DNA of 20,425 nucleotides from Gnetum montanum (lineage: Eukaryota > Streptophyta > Gnetopsida > Gnetales > Gnetaceae). Made by a program: the position numbers and the translations under genes. Below the pieces are notes generated by a model that saw nothing but the letters and a program-made list of their open reading frames with translations, ran no database searches and had not been told where the DNA came from. Every line of letters starts with the position of its first letter. Positions within the stretch are counted from its first letter, which is position 1. The DNA is taken from contig MNCI01000987.1 of NCBI GenBank assembly GCA_015680685.1, positions 90,251 to 110,675 on the forward strand, given 5' to 3'. This document shows, piece after piece, positions 9,709 to 18,314 of the stretch.

Positions 9709-11352
9709 ACATCCCTTAGGATGGTCATATTGGCAAATCTCACATNGCTTCTATTGTTAATTTTTGGATCAGCAACGTTTTTCGGTTCACCAACTATTCG
9801 AGTGGTGACACATCCTCCTCATTATAGAATTTCAGTCCCTTTTTTTGAAGGGAGGGATCGCGGTTGTATTCTTTCGCACTTTCCCTCTTACGTAGCTCAC
9901 CTTCTTCTTTTGCTACTTGTTCCAACAAGTGATGTACTTCATGGGCTCTAAGTTGTGATAGTCTCCCTTGGGCATAAGTCCTAAGGGTTCTTCTTATTTC
10001 ATGCCTTAACCCATCCACGATGTGGTGAAGTTGATCCCGCTGAGCATACCCATGGCCCGAGCAACGATGTAACAATGTGTAGTAGCAGGCCATGGCAACA
10101 TCCAAGGGTTCATAAGTACCTTGTTTCCAGCCTTGGATCTGCTTACACAAATTGGACACTCTGGAGTATGTCTGATATTTATCGTTGAAAAGTTCTAGCA
10201 TCGTACTCCACCTCCTAATGGTTTTCGATTCTAAGGACCGATTCCAACTCTCTGATTCTTTGGTGAGTGTCCTAGGGAACAACTTAAGTTTTTGCCACTC
10301 ATTTTCTATATTTTGCAAGGCACAGGCATCGTGGAATGCCTATAAATGATGCTACAGATCATCATTGTATCCCTTTTCAAAACGTGGGATATTGTTCATG
10401 TCTAAACGCTTGATCCGATTGTCCTTTTGGTGCCTTGTTGGAATCCTAATAGCCTCCATTATGTCAAGCATACTTCGGGTTGCGAGTAGAGGCTCATCAT
10501 GATCATCTCTTTCATGACGCTTGTGATGTCTTCGTGGTTCCCTACTCTCCCTATGTCCTTGCCCTTGTCCTCTCTCTCGACTTTCCCGTCAAGGTCTCTC
10601 GTCCTTCTTACCTCTATCCTCACCTTTATGTTCATGGTGGCTGCACCCAGATGTGGAAGGAAAGGGTGAGTGATGAGATGAAGGAGAAGAAGAAGGGGAA
10701 CCATCGCCATGGCGGTGTTTCTTACCTTCTCTTCTCCTGCTTCAGCCCTGATTGTTATGAAGATCTAAGTGCTCGTCCTTAGCATGAGTGGTTGTTCCCT
10801 TTGTGAACAGTTGGCGTTCACAAGGATCAGAACCAAGGTTATGTAGCGTTGATCGTAGGTTCTAATACCTAACCTCCTCACCATCGTGAGGAGGGGGAAC
10901 ATCATTTGCTAAAGAACCCATTATGAGGGGTTCCTCATCTCCTATTTCACTAAGGACATGCGGGGCCTTGCCCTTCGACAATGTGTGTTGACTCTCCTGC
11001 CTTGCATCCCTCCTACATTGCGCGTCTGTGGGATAATAATCCCTCATATCAAAGTCTTCCGTAATGTATTCAGCAAATAATTCTGTCATGCCTATCTGTG
11101 CCAAAGCACGGAAGAGCATGTTAGGGACTAATCAATCTAGGGGTAACATGATGTTACCTTGCAGATCTCTCCATCGCAGTTGTTCGTCTTGATGGAGGAT
11201 AAAGGTAAAGTTTGGAATATACTCATCGGGATGAGTATAGACTATCTTGTATTGTTTAGGACTTGGCTAATTTTGGTTATGTGTTTTATATTGCTGACTA
11301 TCTCTAGTATTAGTCCTAGGTGGTGAATTACTTTTGTGAGAAGAAGACACGT
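9709..11352 (-). pseudogene. gag: Decayed gag of element B
   Basis: The frame starts where element A has its ATG, but here the codon is GTG at 11352 (GTG TCT TCT TCT), so the start is mutated. Blocks in order: SSSHKSNSPP; YTHPDEYIPNFTFILHQDEQ; DMRDYYPTDAQCRRDA; a Ser/Pro-rich linker; LDIMEAIRIPTR near 10450; the retrotransposon gag domain in the open piece 10318-9794 (LKLFPRTL, LELFNDKYQTYS, HHIVDGLRHEIRRTL); and a zinc knuckle CEICQYDHPKGC (CX2CX3HX3C) at 9744-9709. In-frame stops include TAG at two sites where Gln fits near 10350 and TGA near 11130. A frameshift lies close to the ambiguous base at 9746, just before the knuckle. Gag identity is firm; the exact C-terminal end is not visible. 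Confidence 0.88.
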
Positions 11353-11472
11353 TTATCGGTGTGCTAATTTTACCGTTATATAATTTTTCTTATAATTAAC
11401 CTGAAGGTTCGTTTAGGCTTCCAATGATGTGAGTGATATCCTTTATGTTCTATTCGGTGCACAAACACTTAG

Positions 11473-11490
11473 TCCCCAGCAATGGTGCCA
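11473..11490 (-). other. Primer binding site of element B, tRNA-Asp type
   Basis: The minus strand reads TGGCACCATTGCTGGGGA one base after the 5' LTR. Against the complement of the plant tRNA-Asp 3' end (TGGCGCCGTTGCCGGGGA) 15 of 18 bases match, and the three changes are transitions. A tRNA-Asp primer is typical of some Athila/Tat-lineage elements. Confidence 0.8.
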
Positions 11491-12258
11491 ATGATGAGTG
11501 GCGAGATACCCCTACACTCAACCATATGAATACGAGCGTAGCACGCACGATCTAGTCGAACTCCATAGACTAAATGCCTACACGCCCCGTGGAACACTTA
11601 GGGTTAATTATTCGTTTTCTTCCCAAACTTACTTGTAGTTGTCATGATGTATGGTTAAGCAAGTCTGAGGTATATGATTTTTATAGTCTTTTATGTTTTA
11701 TGTCTCCTATGCTAACAAGTAAAGGGTTGAGAAACTAATTACTAATTCTAACTAATGAACTAAGTCTAAATTACCTAGCATCAACATCCGTTCCCACTTA
11801 CCGTACACACCCTGAACCGATGCAACCATGGCTACCAAACGCTAATCGTTGCTGGGATCACCACGCGTAACACACATGTTTGAAGTGGTCGTACTGAGGC
11901 ACTTAACTAGGAGGAAAGGGTTGAGAGAATCTAATCACGATGAGCATTCATTCCTTGATTATCCGTACACATCCGTAAATGCTCGTAATCAAGTCATACT
12001 CATTCCATGTTACTGAGAGAAAACAATAAATAACATGTAATAAAATCCTATTCCATGCACTGCAAGGTTTATCCAAAAAGCTCTTCTTTATTGTCGTACA
12101 CAACTTGTGTTCAGGTATAATGTTGCTCGAATAAAGATCTATTCACTTTAGGACTCCTACTGCGGGCACATGGAAAATATTCTATCTCTAGAGTGATCAA
12201 TCTGCCAAATTTTCCCTACTTCTAGCCTAGGATTAGGAAACAAAGGAGAGCCGCCTCT

Positions 12259-12266
12259 TATTTATA
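12259..12266 (-). promoter_or_regulatory. TATA box of the 5' LTR of B
   Basis: TATAAATA on the minus strand, followed by AGAGGCGGC. The same block is present in the left LTR (6041-6048) and, as TATAAAGA then AGAGGCGGC, in LTR C (20200-20207). Confidence 0.65.
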
Positions 12267-12282
12267 GATATGATGATGCACC

Positions 12283-12376
12283 ATGATATCACGTACGCGA
12301 TATCGCAGGGGAAGACGCAATATCGTGTACGCGATATTGCGAGGGATGCGATATTGTGGCCCATGCGATATCGCGT
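12283..12376. repeat. GATATC palindrome cluster in U3 of the right LTR of B
   Basis: About six copies of GATATC or decayed AATATC/GATATT forms, mostly flanked by CG and often paired through GTACGC. The cluster corresponds to 6064-6158, but individual units have diverged more than the rest of the LTR. Confidence 0.75.
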
Positions 12377-12383
12377 CCCATCA

Positions 12384-12388
12384 ACATG
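12384..12388. repeat. Target site duplication of element B, right copy
   Basis: ACATG, matching GCATG at 5269-5273 with one difference. Confidence 0.65.
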
Positions 12389-13931
12389 GAACTCCTTGGT
12401 CTTTTTGAATGATTTAATATTTTCTATAACTTATAGCTCAATAGAGCTTGTAAATAGTATATCAAACTCAAACTTTTACTAGTCTAAATTTCTAGGGTGC
12501 CATAAATTGTTTCTTCCATCCATTATTTTTTTTAATCTTTTACACTTATAACATGGACCTATGTTGGGGGTGTGACCTTATGGTAATAGAGATATAGGTT
12601 GATTGAGCACGTGAAGGTTTGGATTTTTAGTAAAGGAAAGTTGATTTGTGAATCATTTTAGTTTCTCAAGAGGATGTGAATAACCTTGATGTCAATTTGC
12701 AAAAACCACTTTAGTGTATTATATGATACTATTAGCAACTTGCAAAATCATAATCCAACTTAAGGAAGTTTTGAGTAATTGTAGATAGTGGTGCTTTGCA
12801 ATCATGGACCTACTAAGTTAGGGGTATTGGAATCAAAAATAAGTGAAACATAGGTAAAACCTAAGATTTATAGAAATTTATAACTCAGTCCTACTAAGTA
12901 GAATCAACCTTGTGACCTGAGGTTACCAAGCCAAGACCTATAACACTAAGCTAACATCTTATTATAAAGTTTATAATAGGATATATTAATATTAAGAATG
13001 GATTAGATATTCATTAATAAACCCACTTGACATTATGTGATTTGGCCATAACTAATTTCTAAAATTGTAAAAATGTTATGGTAACATTTCTTATTGAAAA
13101 CACATTAAACAATTTCTTACTAAAGAGATATTAGAATTGTATGAAAAACTAAGATTAAAGATTTTAATTAAAAAGTTATAACTTGCAAACAAAAAAATAA
13201 AAAAAAAAGAAGGTAAAAAATAGAAAAGTGTCAAAAAAGAAAAACAAGAGTACTAAGATTGATGGATAAAAAGAAGAAGAAGAGTGCTAGTTTCATGCAA
13301 ATCATTAGAGTGATGTAGAGGTAGCTACCAATAAGTAAGAGTAAGCTATTGTAGATTTAGCAACATCTTCAAACTAGTGGAAACAATTTAGTATGATGAC
13401 AATCAAGAGAAAACAACAATAATATTTGAATAGGAAAAATCAAAAAAATAGGTTCTTCATCATTAGGCAAGATAGAATCATCCTACCAATAATGAAAGAG
13501 GAGTTTCTTAGGGTAGATTAGATATCTGACATGAGTAATTGAATGAACAACTCGAGCTTATGATATGCAAACTATCAATAGGAATGAATTGATTAGCTAA
13601 GTTTAATGGCTGCCTGGATTCCAAACAAAAGATGCTTTATCTTTGTGCTAATGATATTAAGATAGGTTAAAACTATTCTAAGAGAAGTCCTGTTATAGAT
13701 GATCTGAACAAAGAATTTTAGGAAGTTGATGTCGAAGAGATATGAGTACTACAAAGCTACCCTATATCAAAATAAGGAAGTTTACATCAAATAAATTCTT
13801 GTGCTTTGGAAATTTGAAAATGTGCTTGAAATAGAATTACTAAGGATGTTATTTATAAGAGAGACTAAGTTTACGGTAGATTTGAAATTAGTATGGAACT
13901 AGTATTTGAGGCATCATGACAAATATCATCT
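12389..13931. other. AT-rich sequence, probable decayed upstream part of a gypsy element
   Basis: The stretch is A-rich on the plus strand, with poly-A/purine runs (13190-13280) and no useful open frame. It lies directly upstream of a plus-strand reverse transcriptase relic, so part of it (from about 13250) may be decayed gag/protease of that element. I could not recognise a protease DSG motif or a zinc knuckle, so this rests on position only. Confidence 0.4.
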
Positions 13932-14540
13932 ATGGAATTAAGAGAATTAATGACACAATTGTATGAATTAATGGATAAGTATTTAATTAGACATAGCACC
14001 TTTTTGTGGGAAGCATTAGTGTTGCTACAAAGAAAAAAAAGAGTTATTTAAGAGGTGTATTAATTATAGTTGGTTGAACTAGTTAACCATCATAAATAAG
14101 TATCCATTGTGTTGCATAAAAAATTGTTTGATAAGCTAAAGAAAACTAAAATATTCTACAAAATTAAGTTGAAGTTAGAATAGTATTAAGTGAGGATTAA
14201 GGAGGACATATCTAAGAATACACTTCATACTTCCTATAGATGTTATGAGTTCTTATCTCATTAATCCATGAATGTCCTAGTAGACTTTAAGCATCTGATG
14301 AATAAAGTATGACATTTTCACTTATTTGTCACAACCTTCATTGATGACGTATTAGCTTATTTCTTTGGTAAGTAAGAGCATGCTTTGAAGACTTTAAAAG
14401 AACACTAGTTATATGCTCGACCAATGAAGTTTTCTTTGCAAAAAGAGAAAATCTAGTTCTTGGAACATATTCAAGAATAAATAGTCTTTAAGTTAGTTGT
14501 AGAATTCAAAAAATTTTCTTTGACTAATAAGATTATTATA
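13932..14540 (+). pseudogene. RT: Ty3/gypsy (chromovirus-like) reverse transcriptase relic, upstream part
   Basis: Reverse transcriptase would copy element RNA into DNA. With frame jumps, the plus strand reads MELRELMTQLYELMDKYLI, then INYSWLN and INKYPL, then VRIKEDISKN, then YRCYEFLSH, then FIDDVLAYFFGK (FIDD at 14337-14348, the catalytic D-D pair) and EHALKTLKEH, ending in FLEHI. These follow the order of chromovirus-type RT (ELREQLxELLxKGFI, VDYRxLNxxTIxNKYPL, IRIKExDIxKTAF, YGHYEFLVMPFGL, FIDDILVYS, FLGHxVS). Many stops and at least one frameshift in a poly-A run near 14030 make it non-functional. It stops abruptly at 14540, where the foldback begins, and resumes at 19912. Confidence 0.8.
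14473..14540 (+). repeat. 68-bp direct repeat, left copy
   Basis: It matches 19912-19979 at 65 of 68 positions without gaps (both contain AGTCTTTAAGTTAGTTGTAG). It is the last part of the upstream reverse transcriptase relic. The right copy is followed by further reverse transcriptase sequence, so this looks like target sequence duplicated around the 14541-19911 insertion. Confidence 0.85.
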
Positions 14541-15026
14541 CTAGCTTAGTTATATATTTATAATATATATCTATAAATTGGCCCATAGAATCTTATTAGT
14601 TTACAAGTAAAAAGTTGAGTAAAAAATTTCACGACTTCTAAAAGAGACAAGATTTAAAAACCCAAATTTTCATGCCTTTTGACGAAGAACAAGAGTTCTA
14701 TACCTTATTTTTCCTAAGAATGGGTTCTCTGAAAAAAAAAATTCATGAATTAGTGTATGCTCTCACCCTCGGCCGAATTTGTTGAGATTGTTGAGGATAA
14801 ATTTGGCCGATAGTGAGAGGATACACTAATTCATGAAATTTTTTTTTTCAGAAAACCCATCCTTAGCTTGTTCTTCATCCAGAAGGCATGAAAATTTGGG
14901 TTTTTAAATCTTGTTCTTCATCCAGAAGTCGTGAAATTTTTTACTCAAAAAACTTTTTATTGTAAACTAATAAGATTGTATCGGCCAATTTATAGATATA
15001 TATTATAAATATATAACTAAGGTAGT
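14540..15026. mobile_element. Foldback element or large imperfect hairpin
   Basis: A 241-bp left arm (14540-14780) and a 227-bp right arm (14800-15026) are inverted copies around a 19-base loop. The outer 37 bases from CTTAGTTATATATTTATA are identical, and the inner arms share TTCATGAATTAGTGTAT and CTCGGCCGAATTT-like blocks. The left arm has about 15-20 extra bases near 14690-14710. The right arm contains an internal direct repeat (CTTGTTCTTCATCCAGAAG, twice). No coding capacity and no convincing target duplication of its own were seen. The transcript would form a long hairpin able to feed small RNA production (inference). It could be a MITE or foldback transposon. Confidence 0.8.
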
Positions 15027-15206
15027 GAGCCCCAGTAGTCTTCTTCTGCAGCATAGAATGCTTTATTGAATGATCATAAACATGTTGTAATCAATAGGAT
15101 CAACAAATCAATCATCAACAGAAATGCTACCCAAAAATACGGAACATGCTATAACAGCCTGCTGATCAAGATTCCAAACATTTCTGATCAATTCTCTCTC
15201 TCTCAC

Positions 15207-15392
15207 ATCAAGAATTATGGAAACTCATAAATCAAACTCCAAACTACCAGATTGGCAGCTTACCACTTCAAAAGAGAAGTTGCGCCCAGCGCACTCTCTA
15301 ATCAAGAATTATGGAAACTCATAAATTAAAGTCCAAAGTACCAGAGTGGCAACTTACCGCATCAAAAGAGAAGTTGCGCCAGCGCACTCTTA
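15207..15392. repeat. Two-copy 92-94 bp tandem duplication
   Basis: Copies at 15207-15300 and 15301-15392 both start ATCAAGAATTATGGAAACTC and end in GCGCACTC plus a few bases, with around ten differences. Each copy carries a minus-strand GGTAAG donor-like site (15257 and 15351 areas). The duplication is old compared with the perfect one at 16754-16885. Confidence 0.8.
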
Positions 15393-15737
15393 GAAACTCG
15401 ATAGGAGTGCTCTGGCCCTGGATCCCAGAGGAAGGAATCCCTGTATCCAGAATTCACCACAGTTCTCAAATGAACACTCCTTGGATCAGAAATCCTTAAA
15501 TTCACATCCAAGGGGCCATGCAACACCTCATCCACGCGCAAGCAGCAGCAACAGCATCAATCAATTTGTCTCAGAACCGCGGAAAAAGAAACCGCCTTCA
15601 AAAACATTTTGGCCGTGGAAAACGTCGTCTGAAAACGATGCAATGGCCTGGCTATTGCCAGAGAAAGCAGGAAAAATGCTTTCGATACCAGTAGAAGTCG
15701 TTATCGTGAGGTCACAACAGGAAATAAATAGGAAGGA
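15365..15737 (-). pseudogene. Unidentified exon-like segment, probably frameshifted
   Basis: I do not recognise this protein. On the minus strand a 64-codon open stretch without ATG (15556-15365) contains DEVLHGPLDVNLRISDPRS and NSGYRDSFLWDPGPEHSYR, which looks like real coding sequence. Immediately upstream another frame (about 15737-15563) reads FSDDVFHGQNVFEGGFFFRG, and the short stretch between them stays readable only by switching frames. After the 64-codon stretch a TGA follows a run of four T, and then a GGTAAGT donor-like site in the duplicated 94-bp unit. The simplest reading is a gene fragment with small indels, or exons whose true splicing I cannot see. The opposite strand is also partly open, so the strand is not certain. 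Confidence 0.3.
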
Positions 15738-16153
15738 CGACTAAGGAACAATAAGACGAATAGGAGGAAAACCGAGTCCGTCGTACAAGTACCTCTCTAC
15801 TCACCTCACCTGAACCTCCATTCCCGCTCCTCTCAAAGTTTTTCCCTACCGCCGTGGCCACTCGACGCCAATTATTTCGGCGACAAGGACTTGCACACGC
15901 CTTCAATAATTTTTTGTGTTGCTGCTGCTGCGATGGCATTTTGTTTCATTTCATTTCGTTTTGTGTTTTCGGTGTTTTAGCCGCTTCTGCAACTTTGCCG
16001 CGATTTACTGGCGATTCCAAGGCTACCAATGCGATTGCGACACGGACGCTTCTCCGAAGAATCTTATTACCAAAAAAACTCACACTGCACAAACGAAAAT
16101 GATGCATGTAGTGGCCGCAGTAAGATGTTGTTGCGTTACTATTTAAATAATAA

Positions 16154-16521
16154 ATGAACGCCGTCGAAATGGATGACAGTGACGCTGACGACGCTTTCAT
16201 CGATCAAATTGCAATTCCATCTCAATCAATCGGCTTCTGTTCTCGTTCCATTGTTTGGCTTTGGCTTTTCTTCTTTGGTTTTACCGATACCAGGCAGAAA
16301 TACAGGCGGAAATTGAAAATGAGACTGATTATTGTTGTTGTTTTTTGCCGGTACTACATGAGCATGATGACAATGAATCCATGGATAGATGACCTTTGGC
16401 GTCTGCGAATATCTACATTTGTCGTTGTTACCTGTCTTAAGTGTCTTCAAACAGGAAATTCTCGGCGCCTGTGTCGGCATCTGCAAATCTGCCCGACGTG
16501 GCTTGCTCCGCCAATGAAAAC
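16154..16521 (+). pseudogene. Unidentified gene-like fragment, plus strand
   Basis: I do not recognise it. An ATG at 16154 opens MNAVEMDDSDADDAFIDQIA in a 128-codon frame (16154-16540). Two other segments in different frames look more protein-like than the continuous frame: AEIQAEIENETDY and LPVLHEHDDNES after a CAG that follows a T-rich tract near 16293, and MTFGVCEYLHLSLLPVLSVF followed by GACVGICKSARRGLLRQ, ending with TGA at 16521. A one-base change in ATGGATAGATGACC (about 16379-16392) would separate the last two frames. This fits either a small spliced gene or a decayed fragment. A T-rich, TTGTAAATTTTG-containing stretch follows (16556-16580), which would suit a plant 3' end. Confidence 0.25.
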
Positions 16522-16753
16522 GCTCGGATTCCCTGAATGAATGAAGGATGCATTATTTTGTAAATTTTGTTGTTGTTGTTCTTATTCCAAGTATGGATTA
16601 GCCTAGCCAAATCTGGTTTAGTTATATGCGGCGTAGATTTTTTAAGTTCGACGTCGGGAAACTGCGTTGCAGTGTAATGTGTTATGGGCCCCGTGTTGTT
16701 TTTTGTTTTGTTTTTTTGGAATGAATTTCTATATTGTGTCCATAGTTTTCAAT

Positions 16754-16885
16754 TTGGATTCGCTATATTTATCCGAGATTCGTGAATAATTATAAAATTT
16801 TGGTCATTGTTCGCATTTGTTGGATTCGCTATATTTATCCGAGATTCGTGAATAATTATAAAATTTTGGTCATTGTTCGCATTTG
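16754..16885. repeat. Perfect 66-bp tandem duplication
   Basis: 16754-16819 and 16820-16885 are identical (both begin TTGGATTCGCTATATTTATC). Identity across 66 bases in otherwise decayed DNA points to a recent duplication. The open minus-strand frame across it exists because 66 is a multiple of three; I see no sign of a real protein. Confidence 0.95.
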
Positions 16886-17632
16886 AAGTACTGTTTATAT
16901 CTCGATATTTAAAACATATAATAATAAAACTTAACAAATTTATATAATTCTTGATTTTTATACGTAATGAAAGATTAAAATAGGAATTTAATCATAAAAA
17001 TAAAAAAAAAAAGCAATTCTAAATATGGAGGAAGACAAAAATTTAAATTTTATATCCACAATGCACTTACCTTGTTGTTCTTTGTGTTTATTGTGGCCTT
17101 TATTCACTTTAAAACATAAAAAATAAAACATTCAAGAAGATGGAAGCAAAAGATAAAACTTTTACCTTAAGGTAGAGGAAGAGTGTAGATTCAAATGCAA
17201 AATAATGGTTTTGAATATGTAATATTTGGAATGATTTGGTAGACTCTAAACCTATCAATATTCACATTTATTAGTTGAAAACTCAATGAATATTATTTAC
17301 AAATAATGTTTATTCGACAATGGAGTTACGTCACAAATATTAGCCAAATTTGCCAATATATGGAAAACCATAAACCAATCCACAACTATTCATGAGTCAT
17401 TCCATATAACCCATCCATGTGCATTCCATGACCATCTTGACCATGCTTATGTGTGTCGCTGGGTCCCATCCTTGCTTGCCAATCGGTGCCCTTTGACAGT
17501 GGTATGCAATTGCAATAATACATGAAAGGTTGATTTTCAAATTCCTTAATTTTACAAATTTTATATCTATTATCACATATACGTAAAAATTTTTTAACCT
17601 TGAGCACTTTGTATGGATGCCATGCATACCCT
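16886..17632. other. AT-rich intergenic stretch, nothing recognised
   Basis: AT-rich sequence with A-tracts and short repeats of CATCC/CCATG type near 17390-17430. No supported gene or RNA. Minus-strand open frames near 17386-17723 run into the tandem array and look like chance. Confidence 0.55.
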
Positions 17633-18314
17633 CATCTCCCATGCATCTACCACACACATAACAGATGTGGATCAGTTTATGGTTTGCCGAGTTTAATCCA
17701 TCTCCTATGCATCTACCACACATAAAAGATGTGGATCAGTTTATGGTTTGCAGATTTTAATCCACACATAACAGATGTGGATCAGTTTATGGTTTGCCGA
17801 GTTTAATCCATCTCCTATGCATCTACCACACATAAAAGATGTGGATCAGTTTATGGTTTGCAGATTTTAATCCACACATAACAGATGTGGATCAGTTTAT
17901 GGTTTGCCGAGTTTAATCCATCTCCTATGCATCTACCACACATAAAAGATGTGGATCAGTTTATGGTTTGCAGATTTTAATCCACACATAACAGATGTGG
18001 ATCAGTTTATGGTTTGCCGAGTTTAATCCATCTCCTATGCATCTACCACACATAAAAGATGTGGATCAGTTTATGGTTTGCAGATTTTAATCCACACATA
18101 ACAGATGTGGATCAGTTTATGGTTTGCCGAGTTTAATTCATCTCCCATGCATCTACCACACATAACAGATGTGGATCAGTTTATGGTTTGCAGATTTTAA
18201 TCCACACATAACAGATGTGGATCAGTTTATGGTTTTCCGAGTTTAATTCATCTCCCATGCATCTACCACACATAACAGATGTGGATCAGTTTATGGTTTG
18301 CAGATTTTAATCCA
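17633..18314. repeat. 110-bp higher-order minisatellite (64 + 46 bp subunits)
   Basis: The landmark GATGTGGATCAGTTTATGG recurs at 17664, 17728, 17774, 17838, 17884, 17948, 17994, 18058, 18104, 18168, 18214 and 18278, alternating 64 and 46 bp, so the period is 110 bp and there are about six units. The 46-bp subunit equals the 64-bp one minus 18 bp (TCTCCTATGCATCTACCA), a loss bounded by direct CCA repeats. Middle units are nearly identical; edge units carry CTCCCATGC and ATAACA variants. Neither 64, 46 nor 110 is a multiple of three, so coding is unlikely. Confidence 0.95.

Larger units (their letters stand above)
5274..12383 (-). mobile_element. Element B: complete non-autonomous Athila/Tat-like LTR retrotransposon (gag-protease only)
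   Basis: The 7.1-kb element has two LTRs of equal length (892 bp), a 5-bp target duplication with one mismatch, a tRNA-Asp-type primer site next to the right (5') LTR, and a G-rich tract next to the left (3') LTR. Order in sense direction: 5' LTR, primer site, gag (with zinc knuckle), aspartic protease, about 2.3 kb without recognisable coding sequence, polypurine tract, 3' LTR. Reverse transcriptase, RNase H and integrase are not seen, and the space left is too short for all three. Such an element would depend on enzymes from a relative. The two LTRs differ mainly by transitions (about 8% over the first 240 bases by eye), so the insertion is old. What is seen: boundaries and gag-protease. 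What is inferred: non-autonomy. Confidence 0.88.
11492..12383 (-). repeat. 5' LTR of element B
   Basis: The 892-bp LTR aligns end to end with 5274-6165. It starts TGATGAGTGGCGAGAT and ends TCCCATCA, and is followed by the right target duplication. It holds the TATA box at 12259-12266 and an AATAAA signal on the minus strand (plus-strand TTTATT, 12087-12092). As the LTR next to the primer site it would be the promoter copy. Confidence 0.9.

Noticed and set aside
10459-10782. Open frames overlapping on both strands (83 and 100 codons)
   Set aside because: They lie over the Ser/Pro-rich gag linker of element B in other frames or on the opposite strand; the gag frame there is supported by comparison with element A.
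14541-15026. Short target duplication of the foldback alone
   Set aside because: Flanking bases (CTAG and GTAG side) do not give a convincing duplication, which is one reason to consider the foldback as part of the larger insertion.
16749-16937. 62-codon frame with repeated NANNDQNFIIIHESRINIANP-type peptide
   Set aside because: Created by the perfect 66-bp duplication of AT-rich DNA; no coding signal outside the repeat.
17397-17723. 108-codon minus-strand frame with CYVCGRCMGD-like Cys pattern
   Set aside because: The Cys-rich part is translated tandem repeat and the period is not a multiple of three. No zinc-binding family fits.
17633-18314. Regularly spaced repeats suggesting a CRISPR array
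   Set aside because: The intervals between repeats are themselves repeated, spacing alternates 64/46, and the setting is a plant nuclear genome without cas genes. It is a minisatellite.
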